Part shown: positions 1 through 8,648 of the stretch, piece by piece | How positions within the stretch are numbered: position 1 is the stretch's first letter | Layout: each line of letters starts with the position of its first letter | DNA from: Pelagibius sp050043265 | GTDB lineage: Bacteria; Pseudomonadota; Alphaproteobacteria; Kiloniellales; Kiloniellaceae | NCBI GenBank assembly: GCA_050043265.1 | Contig: JBHJIR010000010.1 | Span: 35,629-99,628, forward strand | Length of the DNA: 64,000 nt | Reading direction: 5' to 3' | Notes under the pieces: generated by a model | Database searches by the model: none | Told to the model about the DNA's origin: nothing | The model's input: the letters and a program-made list of their open reading frames with translations, nothing else | Position numbers and translations under genes: made by a program

Positions 1-2226
1 ATCGGCGATCAGCGCCTTGTCGGCACCGCGGGCGGCGCGCATGACCTTCTCCGCCGGCACATCATCATCCACCAGGAAGGCGAAGTCGCGCGATACCGGC
101 TGGAACGGCGAAAGCTCCAGCAGGCTGCGCTTCTGCTTGCCACCGCGCGGCAGCGGAACGCGGTCCAGAAACACCTCGAAAGCCACGGCCGGCGCCTTCA
201 ACTCGAGGGCACGCAGCACCCGCGGATGCAGCTCGCCGAACTGGGCCAGCACATTGGGGCCCAGGCGCAGCACGCCGGACCGGCCAGGGTGGTACCAGGC
301 CGGCGCATCGCGCGTGACCTGCAGCTTGTCGACCGGCGCCTCGCAGGCCTCCAACACCGCCTCGGCGTCGCCCTTGGCGTCGAAGGCATCGACCGGACGG
401 GCACCGCCGGCCCAGTGGCGCGGCTGGCTCTCGCCGCGGCGCAGGCCGGCGGCGACGGTCAGCTGGCCCTTCGGCGTATCGTCGAGATACTGCGGACCGA
501 CCTCGAACAGCGCGAGGTCGCCATAGCCGCGGTCGGCATTGCGCACCGCCGCAACGGCCAGGTTGACCAGCGGGGTCGGGCGCATGACGTCGAGATCGGC
601 GGAGATCGGATTGGCCAGGCTCACCGCCTCGCCGCCACCGCCGAACAGTTCCGCCTGACGGCGCGACACGAAGGAGAACGTCACCCCTTCATAGAGGCCA
701 CGCCAGGCCAGCGCCGTGCGCGCCGCGGACACGCGGCGCTGCGCCGGGGTCAGTACCGCACGCGGCAGGGTGCCATCGCGCGACAGCTCAACCTCGGCAA
801 TGGCGTCGTAACCGTGGATACGCATGACCTCCTCGACCAGGCAGGCCTCGCCCTCAATGTCGGGGCGCCAGCTCGGCGGCACCACGGCGATGCTGTCCTT
901 ACCCGGTTCGACGCCGCAGCCCAGGCGCTGGAGGATCTCGGCCTGGCGCTCCGGCGCAACGGTCATGCCGCCCAGCTCGGCGACCCGCGACGGGCGCAGG
1001 GACAGCTTGCGGGTCTCCGGCGGAATGGCGCCGGCGCTGACCACGTTGCTGACCGCGCCGCCGCAGAGATCGAGGATCAGGCGCGCGGCCACCTCGACGC
1101 CCCACACCGCCGACTGCGGGTCGAGCCCGCGCTCGAAACGGAAGCGCGCGTCGGAGTGGATACCCAGGGTCCGCCCGGTGCGCGCGACCATGTTGGGGTC
1201 GAACAGGGCGACTTCCAAGAAGACGTTGGTGGTGTCGTCCCCGCAGCCGGAAAGCTCGCCGCCCATGACGCCACCGATGCCTTCCGGCCCGTTGCCGTCG
1301 TAGATCGCCACCATCTCCCCATCCAGGGTGTAGGTGTCGCCGTCGAGGGCCAGGATCTCGTCGCCGGGGCGGGCCAGGCGCATCGTCACGTCGCCCTTCA
1401 CCTTGTCGGCGTCGAAGACGTGCAGCGGCCGGCCCAGGTCGTAGGTCACATAGTTGGTGACATCGACCAGTGCCGAGATGGGCCGCAGGCCGATGGCGCG
1501 CAGGCGGTCCTGCAGCCACTTCGGGCTGGGGCCGTTCTTCACGCCCCGAAAATAGCGCCCGGCGACATAGGGGCAGGCATCCTGGCGATCGGCCGGCAGG
1601 TCGCGGCGCCACTGGATCGGGCTGTCGAAGCTGCCGGGGACCGGCTCGGCGGCCGGCAGCGGCTTCAGGGTGCCGAGACCAGCGGCGGCGAGGTCCCGGG
1701 CGACGCCGCGCACGCCCAGGCAGTCGCCGCGGTTCGGCGTGATGGCAATCTCGATGATCGGATCGTTCAGGCCGGCGATGTCGGCGAAAGCGGCCCCCAG
1801 CGGCGTATCCGCCGGCAGGTCGATGATGCCCTCGTGATCGTCGGACAGGCCGAGCTCGCGCTCGGAGACCAGCATGCCGTTGGACTCCTCGCCGCGGATC
1901 TTGCCGGCCTTCAGGGTCAGGTCGGTGCCCGGCACATGGCTGCCGACCGGGGCGAAGACACCCTTCATGCCGGTGCGCGCGTTGGGCGCGCCGCAGACCA
2001 CCTGCACCTCGCCCTTGCCGGTATCCACGATGCAGACGCGCAGTCGGTCCGCATTGGGGTGCGGACGCGCTTCCTTCACGTAGGCGACGGTGAAGGGTGC
2101 CAGCGCAGCGGCGCGGTCTTCCACGCCCTCGACCTCCAGGCCGATCATCGACAGCTTGTCGGTGATCTCCTGCAGCGAGGCGGTGGTGTCGAGGTGATCT
2201 TTCAACCAGTTCAGCGTGAACTTCAT
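1..2226 (-). CDS. pheT: Phenylalanyl-tRNA synthetase beta subunit (3' end outside window)
   Basis: This is the beta subunit of the cytoplasmic alpha2-beta2 enzyme that charges tRNA-Phe. It begins at an ATG (2226-2224) with MKFTLNWLKDHLD and stays open for 742 codons to the left edge, so the C-terminal end and stop are missing; the family is about 800 residues. The N-terminal EMAP/OB-type tRNA-binding domain is clear, with VCGAPN near residue 78, followed by the B3/B4 editing region and the B5 region (motif RPDIEGEACLVEEVMRIHGYD). It lies 16 bp downstream of pheS on the same strand and is surely co-transcribed with it. No break is visible. Confidence 0.97.
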   Translation of the reverse strand, partial: MKFTLNWLKDHLDTTASLQEITDKLSMIGLEVEGVEDRAAALAPFTVAYVKEARPHPNADRLRVCIVDTGKGEVQVVCGAPNARTGMKGVFAPVGSHVPGTDLTLKAGKIRGEESNGMLVSERELGLSDDHEGIIDLPADTPLGAAFADIAGLNDPIIEIAITPNRGDCLGVRGVARDLAAAGLGTLKPLPAAEPVPGSFDSPIQWRRDLPADRQDACPYVAGRYFRGVKNGPSPKWLQDRLRAIGLRPISALVDVTNYVTYDLGRPLHVFDADKVKGDVTMRLARPGDEILALDGDTYTLDGEMVAIYDGNGPEGIGGVMGGELSGCGDDTTNVFLEVALFDPNMVARTGRTLGIHSDARFRFERGLDPQSAVWGVEVAARLILDLCGGAVSNVVSAGAIPPETRKLSLRPSRVAELGGMTVAPERQAEILQRLGCGVEPGKDSIAVVPPSWRPDIEGEACLVEEVMRIHGYDAIAEVELSRDGTLPRAVLTPAQRRVSAARTALAWRGLYEGVTFSFVSRRQAELFGGGGEAVSLANPISADLDVMRPTPLVNLAVAAVRNADRGYGDLALFEVGPQYLDDTPKGQLTVAAGLRRGESQPRHWAGGARPVDAFDAKGDAEAVLEACEAPVDKLQVTRDAPAWYHPGRSGVLRLGPNVLAQFGELHPRVLRALELKAPAVAFEVFLDRVPLPRGGKQKRSLLELSPFQPVSRDFAFLVDDDVPAEKVMRAARGADKALIAD

Positions 2227-2242
2227 GGGCTACATTTCCCCT

Positions 2243-3313
<1,071 letters not shown>

Positions 3314-3448
3314 CGCCTAGATGCCTGCCTCTGCCTCCGACTCCAGGCCCGTCCGGCGCACTCCCCGCTTTCGGGGAGGCGCCGTCACGAGACGGGATCG
3401 GTCACTCTGGTTTTCCGGAAGTACCGGGAAAGCCTCGGGGCCCAAAGC

Positions 3449-3805
3449 TTACGCTTGGGCGGCCTTGGCCTGCTCCACCAGGGACTTAAAGGCATCGGGC
3501 TCGCGGATCGCCAGGTCGGACAGCACCTTGCGGTCGAGCTCGATACCAGCCCGCTTGATGCCGTTCATAAACTGCGAGTAGGTCAGGCCGTGCTCGCGGG
3601 CGCCGGCGTTGATGCGCTGGATCCACAGGGCGCGGAAATTGCGCTTCTTTACGCGGCGGTCGCGGTAGGCGTACTGCAGGCCCTTCTCGACCCGCTCGAT
3701 GGCGACGGTGAAAACGTTCTTGCCGCGGTCACGGTAGCCCGTGGCGCGCTTCAGGATCTTCTTGTGACGGGCGTGGGTGGTGACGCCGCGCTTAACTCTT
3801 GCCAT
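3449..3805 (-). CDS. rplT: 50S ribosomal protein L20
   Basis: L20 binds 23S rRNA early in 50S assembly. The 118-residue protein starts MARVKRGVTTHARHKKIL and carries the typical basic N-terminal helix and the NRRFRALWI-like segment (here KKRNFRALWIQRINAG). Length is the family norm (117-120). It follows rpmI by 13 bp in the same direction, the universal rpmI-rplT arrangement, and precedes pheST. In other bacteria L20 represses this operon; no matching leader structure was identified here. Confidence 0.98.
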   Translation of the reverse strand: MARVKRGVTTHARHKKILKRATGYRDRGKNVFTVAIERVEKGLQYAYRDRRVKKRNFRALWIQRINAGAREHGLTYSQFMNGIKRAGIELDRKVLSDLAIREPDAFKSLVEQAKAAQA

Positions 3806-3818
3806 GTCGCTGTCCCCC

Positions 3819-4022
3819 TTACTTCGCGTAGATCAGGAAGTTGCGACGGACGATCTTGGCATCGGCGTCGCTGAGGGTGCTCATGGCGCGCGTGCTGCGG
3901 ATCATCTTCTGGGATCGGCGGCGCAGCATGTGGCGCTTGCCCGAGTGCTTGAACTTCACCTTGCCGGTGGCGGTGAAGCGGAAACGCTTCTTGGCCCCGG
4001 ACTTGTTCTTCAGTTTGGGCAT
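3819..4022 (-). CDS. rpmI: 50S ribosomal protein L35
   Basis: Small basic protein of the large ribosomal subunit, 67 residues, beginning MPKLKNKSGAKKRF and containing the family signature GKVKFKHSGKRHMLRRRS. A good ribosome binding site (GGAAAGGA) lies just before the ATG at 4022. It is the first gene of an rpmI-rplT-pheS-pheT unit that appears to have its own sigma-70 promoter about 85-110 bp upstream, consistent with the unit being detached from infC. Confidence 0.98.
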   Translation of the reverse strand: MPKLKNKSGAKKRFRFTATGKVKFKHSGKRHMLRRRSQKMIRSTRAMSTLSDADAKIVRRNFLIYAK

Positions 4023-4104
4023 TTTGCATCCTTTCCGAACGAAACGAGACAGTGGGAGCGGCTGGGCATGCCCTTTTAGCCGGACCGCTCAATAGGAACG
4101 CGGG

Positions 4105-4133
4105 GTTATAGCCGCCCCAACGGGGGAATGCAA
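4105..4133 (-). promoter_or_regulatory. Sigma-70-type promoter of rpmI-rplT-pheST
   Basis: On the minus strand a TTGCAT -35 box (4133-4128) and a TATAAC -10 box (4110-4105) are separated by exactly 17 bp. Transcription would begin near 4098, giving a leader of about 75 nt before rpmI. This explains how rpmI is expressed although infC lies beyond a divergently organised gene pair. Confidence 0.6.
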
Positions 4134-4207
4134 GCGCCGGCACGCGGGTCGTTGCGGCCGCAAAAATCCCGGAAATCCGCCGAAAAATCGGCATCCCGGC
4201 GGCGCTG

Positions 4208-4870
4208 TTAACCCTCTTTGGGGAGCTGCGCGGTAAAGCCGTCGCCGGCGATCTGCGCCGACCTCAGCAGGGCGTCTGCCGCCAAGCCGTCGCGGGCCGC
4301 GCCGGACAGCCCGGTCAGGGCCACCGTCACGTAGTCGGTCAGTGCCTCGGCCAGTCCCGGATAATCCCCGTCGGGATAGTCCCGGGCGATGCGCTCGCGC
4401 AGCAGGGCACGGCCCTGGCCGCGCAATCCCCCGGTGAGGGCACAGACTTCCGGATCGCTGCAATTGCGCGCGCCGTCCAGCACCAGACAGCCGGGCAGGC
4501 CCGCCGGATCGCCATAGACCTCCGCGGCCCGGCGCAGCAGGCGCGGGATCACCTCGGCCACCGGCTCTGCCTCGGCCAGGGTCCGGGCGACGAAATCGCC
4601 TTCGTCCTCCAGATAGCGCGCCAGAGCCCGCTCGAAGAGGCCCTTCTTGCTCCCGAAGGCGGCATAGAGGCTGGGCGCCTTCACGCCGATGGCCTCGCCC
4701 AACTCGGCCACGCCGACAGCGTCGTAGCCACGGGCGTGAAACAGCGCCAAGGCGGTTTTCACCGCCTCGTCCTCGTCGAAGGCCCGCGGGCGGCCCCGCC
4801 CGGTTGCGGGGCTCTTCGACGCCTTTTCGGGTGATCGGGCAACTTTCGGAGATATTTTTTTAGTGGTCAC
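4208..4870 (-). CDS. TetR/AcrR-family transcriptional regulator
   Basis: A 220-residue repressor starting at GTG 4870. After a basic tail (residues 1-25), the helix-turn-helix domain covers about 26-75: RGRPRAFDEDEAVKTAL, then GVAELGEAIGVKAPSLYAAFGSKKGLF, the classic TetR recognition helix with YxxFxxKxxL spacing. The C-terminal two-thirds is the ligand/dimer domain with the CLVLDGARN motif of the YcdC/AefR-like group. It is divergent from a short-chain dehydrogenase across a 74-bp region holding two similar palindromes, so it most likely represses that gene and itself. The inducer is unknown. It sits between infC and rpmI, inside a cluster that is otherwise all translation genes. Confidence 0.88.
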   Translation of the reverse strand: MTTKKISPKVARSPEKASKSPATGRGRPRAFDEDEAVKTALALFHARGYDAVGVAELGEAIGVKAPSLYAAFGSKKGLFERALARYLEDEGDFVARTLAEAEPVAEVIPRLLRRAAEVYGDPAGLPGCLVLDGARNCSDPEVCALTGGLRGQGRALLRERIARDYPDGDYPGLAEALTDYVTVALTGLSGAARDGLAADALLRSAQIAGDGFTAQLPKEG

Positions 4871-4872
4871 TA
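4861..4872. promoter_or_regulatory. Probable TetR operator 1 (overlaps regulator start codon)
   Basis: The 12-bp palindrome TAGTGGTCACTA has arms TAGTG/CACTA and overlaps the GTG start of the TetR gene. It shares the pattern TAGTGRTC-YTA with a second copy 48 bp away next to the dehydrogenase. Inferred operator; binding has not been shown. Confidence 0.5.
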
Positions 4873-4908
4873 TATTTTTCGCTTGAAGGCAATTCTGCCC
4901 TCATTATT

Positions 4909-4920
4909 TAGTGATCGTTA
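4909..4920. promoter_or_regulatory. Probable TetR operator 2 (upstream of dehydrogenase)
   Basis: TAGTGATCGTTA matches operator 1 at 9 of 12 positions and keeps the same dyad centre. It lies 25 bp before the SDR start codon and just upstream of its ribosome binding site (AAGGAGAAA), a position where a bound repressor would block transcription. Confidence 0.45.
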
Positions 4921-4944
4921 TGTAATTCCTCAAGGAGAAATCAG

Positions 4945-5658
4945 ATGGCATCGCTTAACAGCAAGAAGGCGCTGGTCCTGGGCGGCAGCCGCGGCATCGG
5001 CGCGGCAATCGTGGAGCGCCTGGCGGCTGACGGGGCCACCACGGCCTTCACCTACGCCGGATCGACCGAGGCCGCCGAGGCGCTGGCCAAAAAAACCGGT
5101 GCCACTGCGGCCCGGGCCGACAGCGCCGCTCGCACGGCGGTCGCCGCGGTGCTCGCCGCGCAAGGGCCGATCGACATCCTGGTGATCAACGCCGGGATCG
5201 CTGTGGCGGGCGATCCGCTGGAACTCGATCCTGCCGACATCGACCGCCTGATCGACATCAACGTGCGCGGTCCCTATCACGCCGCCGTCGAGGCGGCGCG
5301 CAAGATGCCCGACGGCGGGCGCATCGTGATCATCGGTTCGGTGAACGGCGACCGCCTGCCCTTTGCCGGCTTCACCGCCTACGGACTCAGCAAGTCTGCA
5401 ATCCAGGGCCTGGTGCGCGGGCTGGCGCGCGACCTCGGGTCGCGCAACATCACCGTGAACAACGTGCAGCCTGGGCCGGTCGACACCGACATGAACCCGG
5501 CCGACGGTCCGATGAAAGACGCCATGCATTCCGTGCTGGCGATCAAGCGCCATGCCCGCCCGGCGGAGATCGCCGGCCTGGTGGCCTATCTGACGGGGCC
5601 GGAAGCCGGCTACATTACCGGCGCCCAGCACACCATTGACGGCGGCTTCGGCGCATAA
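4945..5658 (+). CDS. SDR-family NAD(P)-dependent oxidoreductase
   Basis: Classical short-chain dehydrogenase/reductase of 237 residues. The Rossmann cofactor motif is VLGGSRGIGAAIV (about residues 11-23), the NAG-type motif is VINAGIAV, the catalytic serine lies in IIGSVNGDR, and the YxxxK pair is in AYGLSKSAI (about residues 150-158). The C-terminal IDGGFGA is typical of FabG-like enzymes. The substrate cannot be told from sequence. It has a strong ribosome binding site (AAGGAGAAATC) and is divergent from the TetR gene, its likely regulator. A hairpin directly overlaps and follows its stop. It is convergent with infC. Confidence 0.9.
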   Translation: MASLNSKKALVLGGSRGIGAAIVERLAADGATTAFTYAGSTEAAEALAKKTGATAARADSAARTAVAAVLAAQGPIDILVINAGIAVAGDPLELDPADIDRLIDINVRGPYHAAVEAARKMPDGGRIVIIGSVNGDRLPFAGFTAYGLSKSAIQGLVRGLARDLGSRNITVNNVQPGPVDTDMNPADGPMKDAMHSVLAIKRHARPAEIAGLVAYLTGPEAGYITGAQHTIDGGFGA

Positions 5659-5674
5659 AGCCCCAAGGGGCTTT
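5657..5674 (+). terminator. Terminator-like hairpin after the SDR gene
   Basis: AAAGCCCC (5657-5664) pairs with GGGGCTTT (5667-5674), immediately at the dehydrogenase stop codon. The run of T is short, so efficiency is uncertain. Confidence 0.5.
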
Positions 5675-5709
5675 CGGCACCGCCGCCGTCGCACAACTCG
5701 CTGTCGGGG

Positions 5710-5738
5710 AAAAGGCCGCCTGCTGCCTGCAGGCGGCC
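5710..5738 (-). terminator. Rho-independent terminator of infC
   Basis: On the minus strand GGCCGCCTGC (5738-5729) pairs with GCAGGCGGCC (5723-5714) and is followed by TTTTCC, 9 bp after the infC stop. It ends the thrS-infC side of the cluster before the inserted gene pair. Confidence 0.75.
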
Positions 5739-5746
5739 GCTAGCCG

Positions 5747-6283
5747 TTAACGCGGCGCCATGACCATGGTCATCTGGCGGCCTTCCAGCTTGGGAAACTG
5801 TTCCACCTTGGCCTTTTCTTCCATCGCCTCGCGCACGCGGTCCAGGACCTGCTTGCCGAGTTCCTGGTGGACCATCTCGCGGCCGCGGAAGCGCATGGTC
5901 ACCTTGACCTTGTCGCCGTCGTCTATGAAGCGGTGGCTCGCCCGCATCTTCACCTCGTAATCGTGGGTGTCGATGTTGGGCCGCATCTTGATTTCCTTGA
6001 CCTCGATGATCTTCTGCTTTTTGCGGGCCTCGTTCTTCTTCTTCTGGGCCTCGTAGCGGAAGCGACCGTAGTCGAGAATCTTGCAAACCGGCGGATCGGC
6101 GTTCGGCGCGACCTCCATCAGGTCAAGTCCGGCACCTTCGGCTCTGCGCAGGGCATCGGCCGTCGAGACTACACCGACCTGCTCGCCGTTTTCGTCAACC
6201 AGGCGCACCTGGGCTGACGTGATCATGTCGTTGACACGCGGTCCATCGCGGGACGGCGTGGCGTCAAAGGGTGGGCGTGCTAT
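5747..6283 (-). CDS. infC: Translation initiation factor IF-3 (probable AUA start)
   Basis: IF-3 binds the 30S subunit and proofreads start-codon selection. From the first ATG (6226) the product is only 159 residues and lacks the conserved RVN element. Extending in frame gives ARPPFDATPSRDGPRVND before that methionine, bounded upstream by a TAA (6287-6289). The only plausible start in the extension is ATA at 6283-6281, preceded by GAGGAG (6297-6292) with 8-nt spacing, giving 178 residues, the normal IF-3 length. A rare start codon is the known basis of infC autoregulation (AUU in E. coli). The rest is canonical: QVRLVDENGEQVGVVS, basic linker, and VTMRFRGREM in the C-domain. It lies 190 bp after thrS. 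Confidence 0.93.
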   Translation of the reverse strand: MARPPFDATPSRDGPRVNDMITSAQVRLVDENGEQVGVVSTADALRRAEGAGLDLMEVAPNADPPVCKILDYGRFRYEAQKKKNEARKKQKIIEVKEIKMRPNIDTHDYEVKMRASHRFIDDGDKVKVTMRFRGREMVHQELGKQVLDRVREAMEEKAKVEQFPKLEGRQMTMVMAPR

Positions 6284-6431
6284 CGCTTAAGCTCCTCATT
6301 CCCGTTGCTGGGTTCCCTTTTCAGGTCTTTTTCCTCGGTCCCGCCGCAGACGACGGCGACCTCCCCATTGTCCGGCAGCTCCGCGCGGGTCTGATGCCCC
6401 CGGTTCACTGCCCCTAAAACGTCTTGCACCT

Positions 6432-6469
6432 ACAACAACGGTCCCGCGGCGCCTGGGCACCCGGGACCG
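6432..6469 (-). terminator. Possible weak terminator or attenuator between thrS and infC
   Basis: On the minus strand CGGTCCC (6469-6463) pairs with GGGACCG (6445-6439) and is followed by TTGTTGT. The hairpin begins 5 bp after the thrS stop. It could partly separate infC from thrS expression. Confidence 0.35.
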
Positions 6470-6473
6470 GCAG

Positions 6474-8447
6474 CTAGGCGCCCTCGGACACTGCGCCCTG
6501 ATCCGACCCGGCGTCTGACCCGGGGCCTGCTGCTTCCGCCCTGATCCTATCCACTGCTTCGCCAAGCGCAAGAATCTCTTGGCCCTGGCTGCCCAGACGG
6601 CGCAAGGCGGCCTTGCCTTCCTCGGCCTCACGGCGGCCGACGACGGCGATCACCGGCACCTTGGCGAGCGAATGTTCGCGCACCTTATAGTTGATTTTTT
6701 CGTTCCTCAGATCGGTCTTGACCCGGAGCCCGGCGGCCGACAGGGCGGCGCAGACCTGTTCCGCATAGCCGTTGGCGTCGGACGTGATGGTCGCCACCAC
6801 AACCTGTTCCGGAGCCAACCAGAGCGGGAACTTTCCGGCGTATTGTTCGATCAGGATGGCCAGGAAACGTTCGAACGACCCGAGGATCGCCCGATGCAGC
6901 ATGACCGGGCGATGTTTCTCGCCGTCCTCGCCGATATAGTTGGCGCCGAGGCGCTCCGGCAGGACGAAATCGACCTGGAAGGTGCCGCACTGCCAGTCGC
7001 GGCCGATGGCATCGCGCAGCACGAACTCCAGTTTCGGGCCGTAGAAGGCGCCCTCGCCGGGGTTCAGGGTATAGTCCAGGCCGGCCTGTTCGACGGCGTC
7101 CTTCAGGGCCCCCTCGGCCTTGTCCCAGGTGGCGTCGTCGCCGGCGCGCACGGCGGGCCGGTCGGAGAACTTCACCACCAGTTCGTCAAAGCCGAAGTCG
7201 CGGTAGATCGAGCGCAGCAGGTCGCAGAACACCACCGTCTCGCTGTTGATCTGGTCCGGCGTACAGAAGATGTGGGCCTCGTCCTGGGTGAAAGCGCGCA
7301 CCCGCATCCTGCCGTGCAGCGCGCCCGAAGGCTCGTTGCGGTGACAAGAGCCGAACTCGGCCATACGCAGCGGCAGGGCGCGGTAGCTGGTGATGCCCTG
7401 CTTGAAGATCTGTACGTGGCCGGGGCAGTTCATCGGCTTCACCGCCAGGGAGCGTTCCTCGGACTCGGCGATGAACATGTGCTCGTGGAACTTCTCCCAG
7501 TGGCCGGAGGCCTCCCACAGCGAGCGGTCGATCAACTGCGGCGTCTTCACCTCGACGTATCCGGCGGCCTCCAGACGGCGGCGCATGTAGGCCTCCACCG
7601 TGCGGTACAGCGTCCAGCCCTTGGGGTGCCAGAACACCGAGCCCGCGGCCTCTTCCTGCATGTGGAACAGGTTCATCTCGCGGCCAAGGCGCCGGTGGTC
7701 GCGCTTTTCCGCCTCCTCCAGCATAGTGAGGTAGGCTTTCAGCTGCTTTTCCGTCTCCCAGCAGGTGCCGTAGCTGCGCTGCAGCTGTTCGTTGCGCGCA
7801 TCGCCGCGCCAGTAGGCGCCGGAGATCTTGGTCAGCTTGAAGGCATGGCCCAGCTTGCCCGTGGCGGGCAGGTGCGGGCCGATACAGAGGTCGAGCCAGT
7901 CGCCCTGGCGGTAGATCGAGATCTCCACGTCGGCGGGCAGGGTCTCGATATGCTCGGCCTTGTACTTCTCGCCCAGTTCGGCGAAGTGGCGGATCGCCTC
8001 GTCGCGGCTCCATACCTCGCGCTCGATGGCCTCGTTGCGGTCGACGATCTCGTGCATCCGCTTTTCGATGACCGCCAGGTCGTCGGGCGTGAACGGCTCT
8101 GACCGGGCGAAATCATAGTAGAAGCCGTTCTCGATGGCCGGACCGAAAGTCACCTGGGTGCCGGGATAGAGCTCCTGCACCGCCTCGGCCAGAACGTGGG
8201 CGCAGTCGTGGCGCAGCAGCTCCAGGCTGTCGGCGTGGCCGGCGGTCACGATCTCGACGGCGGCGTCCTGTTCAATGGAGCGCTTGAGGTCGCGCAGGTC
8301 GCCATCGACCTTCACCGCCAGCGCCGCCTTGGCGAGGCCGGGCCCGATGGAAGCCGCCAGTTCGGCGCCGGTGACCGGCCCGTCGAAGGCGCGCGTGGAG
8401 CCGTCGGGGAGCGTGATCGAGAGCTTGCTATCTGTCGTGACTGCCAT
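6474..8447 (-). CDS. thrS: Threonyl-tRNA synthetase
   Basis: Charges tRNA-Thr and edits mischarged Ser. The 657-residue protein has an N-terminal TGS domain (about 1-65, ITLPDGSTRAFDG), the SAD editing domain with the HxxxH pair in HDCAHVLAEAVQ, a class II catalytic core with the MNCPGHVQIFK zinc-site motif and FGSCHRNEPSGALHGRMRVR, and the anticodon-binding domain (VVVATITSDANGYA onward). The last ~25 residues are an acidic, Gly/Ser-rich tail beyond the usual end. It starts at ATG 8447, about 48 nt after a consensus-like promoter, and infC follows. Confidence 0.98.
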   Translation of the reverse strand: MAVTTDSKLSITLPDGSTRAFDGPVTGAELAASIGPGLAKAALAVKVDGDLRDLKRSIEQDAAVEIVTAGHADSLELLRHDCAHVLAEAVQELYPGTQVTFGPAIENGFYYDFARSEPFTPDDLAVIEKRMHEIVDRNEAIEREVWSRDEAIRHFAELGEKYKAEHIETLPADVEISIYRQGDWLDLCIGPHLPATGKLGHAFKLTKISGAYWRGDARNEQLQRSYGTCWETEKQLKAYLTMLEEAEKRDHRRLGREMNLFHMQEEAAGSVFWHPKGWTLYRTVEAYMRRRLEAAGYVEVKTPQLIDRSLWEASGHWEKFHEHMFIAESEERSLAVKPMNCPGHVQIFKQGITSYRALPLRMAEFGSCHRNEPSGALHGRMRVRAFTQDEAHIFCTPDQINSETVVFCDLLRSIYRDFGFDELVVKFSDRPAVRAGDDATWDKAEGALKDAVEQAGLDYTLNPGEGAFYGPKLEFVLRDAIGRDWQCGTFQVDFVLPERLGANYIGEDGEKHRPVMLHRAILGSFERFLAILIEQYAGKFPLWLAPEQVVVATITSDANGYAEQVCAALSAAGLRVKTDLRNEKINYKVREHSLAKVPVIAVVGRREAEEGKAALRRLGSQGQEILALGEAVDRIRAEAAGPGSDAGSDQGAVSEGA

Positions 8448-8501
8448 GGTAAATCTCGGGGTAAATCCCGGAAATCCGGGTCCTGTTTGAAAGCGGCGGG
8501 A

Positions 8502-8529
8502 ACTTTAGAAGGATTACAAGGCCTGTCAA
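8502..8529 (-). promoter_or_regulatory. Sigma-70-type promoter of thrS
   Basis: On the minus strand a perfect TTGACA -35 box (8529-8524) and TAAAGT -10 box (8507-8502) are 16 bp apart. The start of transcription would be near 8495, about 48 nt before the thrS ATG. No T-box or operator stem was recognised in this short leader. Confidence 0.6.
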
Positions 8530-8648
8530 GGCAGGCCCCCTAAGCCGGTTCCGATGCGGAACGGCTTCCCGTCTCCCGCCCGGCGAAGCCTCGGATGATG
8601 CCCTGGGTGCCTATGGAGCTACGGGTGAAGCTACGGGGCCCAGGGCCG

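Noticed and set aside
3314..3448. A Phe-codon leader peptide or attenuator before pheS
   Set aside because: The spacer has a hairpin but no short frame with repeated Phe codons and no T-run.
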